7,472 nucleotides of DNA from an uncultured Flavobacteriales bacterium (lineage in GTDB: Bacteria; Bacteroidota; Bacteroidia; Flavobacteriales; CALTNV01), in assembly GCA_943845485.1 (NCBI GenBank), contig CALTNV010000022.1:1-7472 (forward strand), in the 5' to 3' direction. Below the pieces are notes generated by a model. The model did not search any database. It saw only the letters and a program-made list of their open reading frames with translations, and was not told where the DNA came from. The position numbers and the translations under genes were made by a program. Positions 6,219-7,472 of the stretch are shown here, one piece after another; position 1 is the stretch's first letter, and each line of letters starts with the position of its first letter.

Positions 6219-6253
6219 CAAAATTAATCAAAAATAGGTAATTTCATAAGCAA
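6219..6253 (-). promoter_or_regulatory. Predicted promoter of kbl
   Basis: On the minus strand TAATTTTG (6226 to 6219) matches TAnnTTTG exactly, 23 bases before the ATG at 6195. A TTG at 6253-6251 lies 24 bases upstream of it, slightly farther than the usual -33 spacing. Confidence 0.5.
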
Positions 6254-6256
6254 GAG

Positions 6257-6883
6257 TTAATCATCTTCCGATATCATTGAAATTTGTAAACTTTCCCAAT
6301 CTAAATCTTCCTTATAATTATTTACTCGTTGAACATTAACATAGCTGCCCTCTGGTATAATAACAGGTTCTATTTGAGCATAATTAGTAAATTGAAAATT
6401 AATAGGTAAATAATCTACTTCAATATTTAAATCGTAGTTTGATATGACTCTTTTCCAATAATTACATTCGTTTTTATTTGATGCAATTGCAACTCTAGTA
6501 ATTCCTTCTTCAACGCATCGTTGTAAGCTGTAATATATTTCCTCTATATTTTTATCACTTTTAATCTCTAATAAAATATCATATCCGTTAACCCCTATTT
6601 CTTCCGTATAAAATGCCATATTTTCAGCCTCTAAGAGTTGATTAGGATTTAACTTTCCTCCAGTAAACATAATTTTATTTACCAATTGTTGGTCATATAA
6701 ATGTTTTGCCCAATAAATCTTACTTAAAAACAAAAATCTTTCTGACGAATAAGATGAAGTTGGTACAATAACAACTTGGTAGGGTTGTTTATTATACGAT
6801 TCCATGTAAGACGACACTTCTTTACCCGAATGACAGGAACTAAGAATAAAAATAAAGGATAGGGCGTATATAAATTGTTTCAT
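6257..6883 (-). CDS. DUF218 (YdcF/SanA/ElyC-like) domain lipoprotein
   Basis: The 208-residue product begins with a lipoprotein signal whose box LSSC places the lipidated cysteine at 17. The following domain has the order of DUF218 motifs: a first strand VVIVPTS (37-43), Arg49 then a helix, IMFTGG (71-76, usual form xxSGG), EAENMA (85-90), the ILLEIKS strand/loop (103-109), then IEEIYYSL (113-120) and the last core strand VAIASNKNE (131-139). In most family members the last core motif contains a His and Arg (yHxxRa). Here the His is missing and only Arg145 is near. DUF218 proteins such as SanA and ElyC are linked to envelope integrity and peptidoglycan lipid-carrier metabolism, but the chemistry is not settled. 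The start at 6883 gives the signal peptide directly. kbl follows after 61 bases with its own promoter-like box. Confidence 0.7.
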   Translation of the reverse strand: MKQFIYALSFIFILSSCHSGKEVSSYMESYNKQPYQVVIVPTSSYSSERFLFLSKIYWAKHLYDQQLVNKIMFTGGKLNPNQLLEAENMAFYTEEIGVNGYDILLEIKSDKNIEEIYYSLQRCVEEGITRVAIASNKNECNYWKRVISNYDLNIEVDYLPINFQFTNYAQIEPVIIPEGSYVNVQRVNNYKEDLDWESLQISMISEDD

Positions 6884-6956
6884 AACGGGGTAGATTATTA
6901 GGTTTTACTCTATAATTAAAATACACATATTGTATAACACACATACGAAGAATACA

Positions 6957-7043
6957 ATGAAAAAGTTATTGAATGATAAAAAACAAGTTATTTTACCTAT
7001 AAGAAAAGAAGAGTTATTGAATGAAAAAAAACTTCATAGGTAA
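6957..7043 (+). other. 28-codon ORF with internal repeat upstream of the riboswitch (low confidence)
   Basis: ATG at 6957 opens 28 codons ending in TAA at 7041-7043. The peptide is basic and has an internal repeat (KKLLNDKK, then EELLNEKK) because the DNA contains a 21-base repeat spaced 48 bases (16 codons) apart. No promoter, family or conserved context supports translation. It may simply be a by-product of a repeated regulatory sequence. Confidence 0.2.
6964..7043. repeat. Direct repeat pair plus inverted repeat in the divergent intergenic region
   Basis: The 21-base stretches 6964-6984 and 7012-7032 are identical at 20 positions (core AGTTATTGAATGA). In addition TTACCTAT (6993-7000) and ATAGGTAA (7036-7043) are perfect inverted copies, with AAG/CTT inside, so the right direct repeat is enclosed by the inverted arms. 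It lies between the divergent DUF218 gene and the cobalamin riboswitch. Confidence 0.6.
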
Positions 7044-7064
7044 ATATACTTGGTATATTTTAGT

Positions 7065-7072
7065 TATTTTTG
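7065..7072 (+). promoter_or_regulatory. Possible -7 promoter element of the riboswitch-receptor transcript
   Basis: TATTTTTG at 7065-7072 matches TAnnTTTG exactly, just ahead of the aptamer. A TTG at 7050-7052 is only 12 bases upstream of it, short for a -33 element. Its predicted start point would clip the outer P1 stem, so the real promoter may lie slightly farther upstream (for example TATATTTT at 7054). Confidence 0.35.
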
Positions 7073-7243
7073 TCAAATATTAAGGTTTGTTGTAAAAAAC
7101 ATTTAATAGGGAATGAAGTGAGAATCTTCAACTGTACCCGCAGCTGTAAGTTGTTAAAAGCTTTTAATGTCTAGCCACTGTTATTAATTATAATGGGAAG
7201 GTTTAAAAGTAATGCAATGAGTCAGAATACCTGCCTAATTTGA
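7073..7243 (+). ncRNA. Cobalamin (B12) riboswitch
   Basis: The hallmark elements appear in the correct order: GGT (7084-7086), AATAGGGAA (7105-7113), the GAAG..CTTC hairpin (from 7115), TACCCGCAGCTGTAAG (7135-7150), GCCACTG (7174-7180), GGGAAG (7195-7200) and the B12 box GTCAGAATACCTGCC (7221-7235). GGT pairs with ACC of the B12 box, and TCAAAT (7073-7078) with ATTTGA (7238-7243) can form the closing P1. Such elements bind adenosyl- or other cobalamins and repress uptake or synthesis genes. Here it precedes a TonB-dependent receptor by 48 bases, a typical target. Confidence 0.93.
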
Positions 7244-7247
7244 TTTT

Positions 7248-7282
7248 TGTAACCAATGTTTTCGGGAAAAAAAACATTTACA
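7248..7282 (+). promoter_or_regulatory. Riboswitch expression-platform hairpin
   Basis: Stem 7256-7262/7271-7277 continues, after a 3-base bulge (7253-7255), with 7248-7252/7278-7282, and encloses an 8-base loop CGGGAAAA. The loop CGGG can pair with CCCG (7137-7140) of the aptamer, as in L5-L13 kissing loops of this class. It ends 8 bases before the ATG at 7291 and has no following T run, which fits translational rather than terminator control. Confidence 0.6.
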
Positions 7283-7290
7283 AATAACAT

Positions 7291-7472
7291 ATGAGATACC
7301 TTATTAATTTTTCATTTTACACAATACTCCTTTTTATAAGTGTATGTATTTGCAGCGAAACTCTTATCGCTCAAAATGACTCTATTGTTCTTTTAGATGT
7401 AGAAATAAATGCTGACTCTGTACAAACCAATCAAAATAATAATGCTTTATTAACTACAGTACCAGTAGCTTC
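7291..7472 (+). CDS. TonB-dependent outer-membrane receptor, probable cobalamin receptor (3' partial)
   Basis: Only the first 60 codons are present. They begin with a signal peptide: MRYLINF, a hydrophobic core to about residue 20, and a likely cut near LIAQ (27-30). The mature start is QNDSIVLLDVEINADS. An AQ-D-x-[IV]-LDEV-type start resembles the short segment before the plug domain of Bacteroidota TonB-dependent receptors. The cobalamin riboswitch in its leader makes a BtuB-like vitamin B12 receptor the best guess. The plug and barrel lie outside the window, so another B12-regulated outer-membrane or secreted protein cannot be excluded. The start at 7291 follows the expression-platform hairpin closely and has no Shine-Dalgarno motif. 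Confidence 0.65.
   Translation, partial: MRYLINFSFYTILLFISVCICSETLIAQNDSIVLLDVEINADSVQTNQNNNALLTTVPVA

Noticed and set aside
6964..7032. Start of a CRISPR array or an insertion-sequence end
   Set aside because: Only two repeat units, one spacer-sized gap, no further copies, no target-site duplication and no transposase or cas gene nearby.

Overview
This 7.5 kb window is AT-rich chromosomal DNA that looks like a Bacteroidota genome, most plausibly of the Flavobacteriales type. The grounds are low G+C, start codons without Shine-Dalgarno motifs but with A-rich leaders, several near-perfect TAnnTTTG (-7 type) promoter elements, lipoprotein signals with short LxxC boxes, and the start of a TonB-dependent receptor behind a cobalamin riboswitch. 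The genus cannot be read from the sequence.

Left part, plus strand (1-2161): the C-terminal PhoU-like end of a Na/Pi-cotransporter family protein (cut by the window edge) closes with a very long perfect terminator hairpin. It is followed by a PAP2-type membrane phosphatase and by ClpP, whose gene ends in a bidirectional terminator shared with the convergent minus-strand genes.

Middle and right part, minus strand (2162-6883), listed in the direction of transcription: a DUF218-type lipoprotein; kbl (2-amino-3-ketobutyrate CoA ligase, threonine/glycine metabolism); a P-loop-ATPase-like protein with a degenerate Walker A and a C-terminal winged helix; a RidA-family deaminase resembling 2-aminomuconate deaminases; a small 41-residue single-pass membrane ORF (3326-3451) that is easily missed; a non-haem ferritin; and a two-gene unit of a Bor-like lipoprotein plus a 64-residue two-helix membrane protein. 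Most of these units are separated by intrinsic terminators, so this is a row of short transcription units, not one operon.

Right edge, plus strand (about 6884-7472): a divergent 407-base intergenic region carries a direct/inverted repeat cluster with a 28-codon ORF, then a clear cobalamin (B12) riboswitch (7073-7243). An expression-platform hairpin follows, with a CGGG loop complementary to CCCG in the aptamer core. The first 60 codons of a TonB-dependent outer-membrane receptor, presumably for cobalamin (BtuB-like), run off the window.

The content is mostly housekeeping and nutrient handling (phosphate, iron, B12, amino acids, proteolysis). I see no defence system, transposon, CRISPR array or prophage. 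The least explained items are the 41-aa ORF with a terminator-like hairpin inside it, the pseudo-ATPase-like protein, and the repeat cluster in front of the riboswitch.
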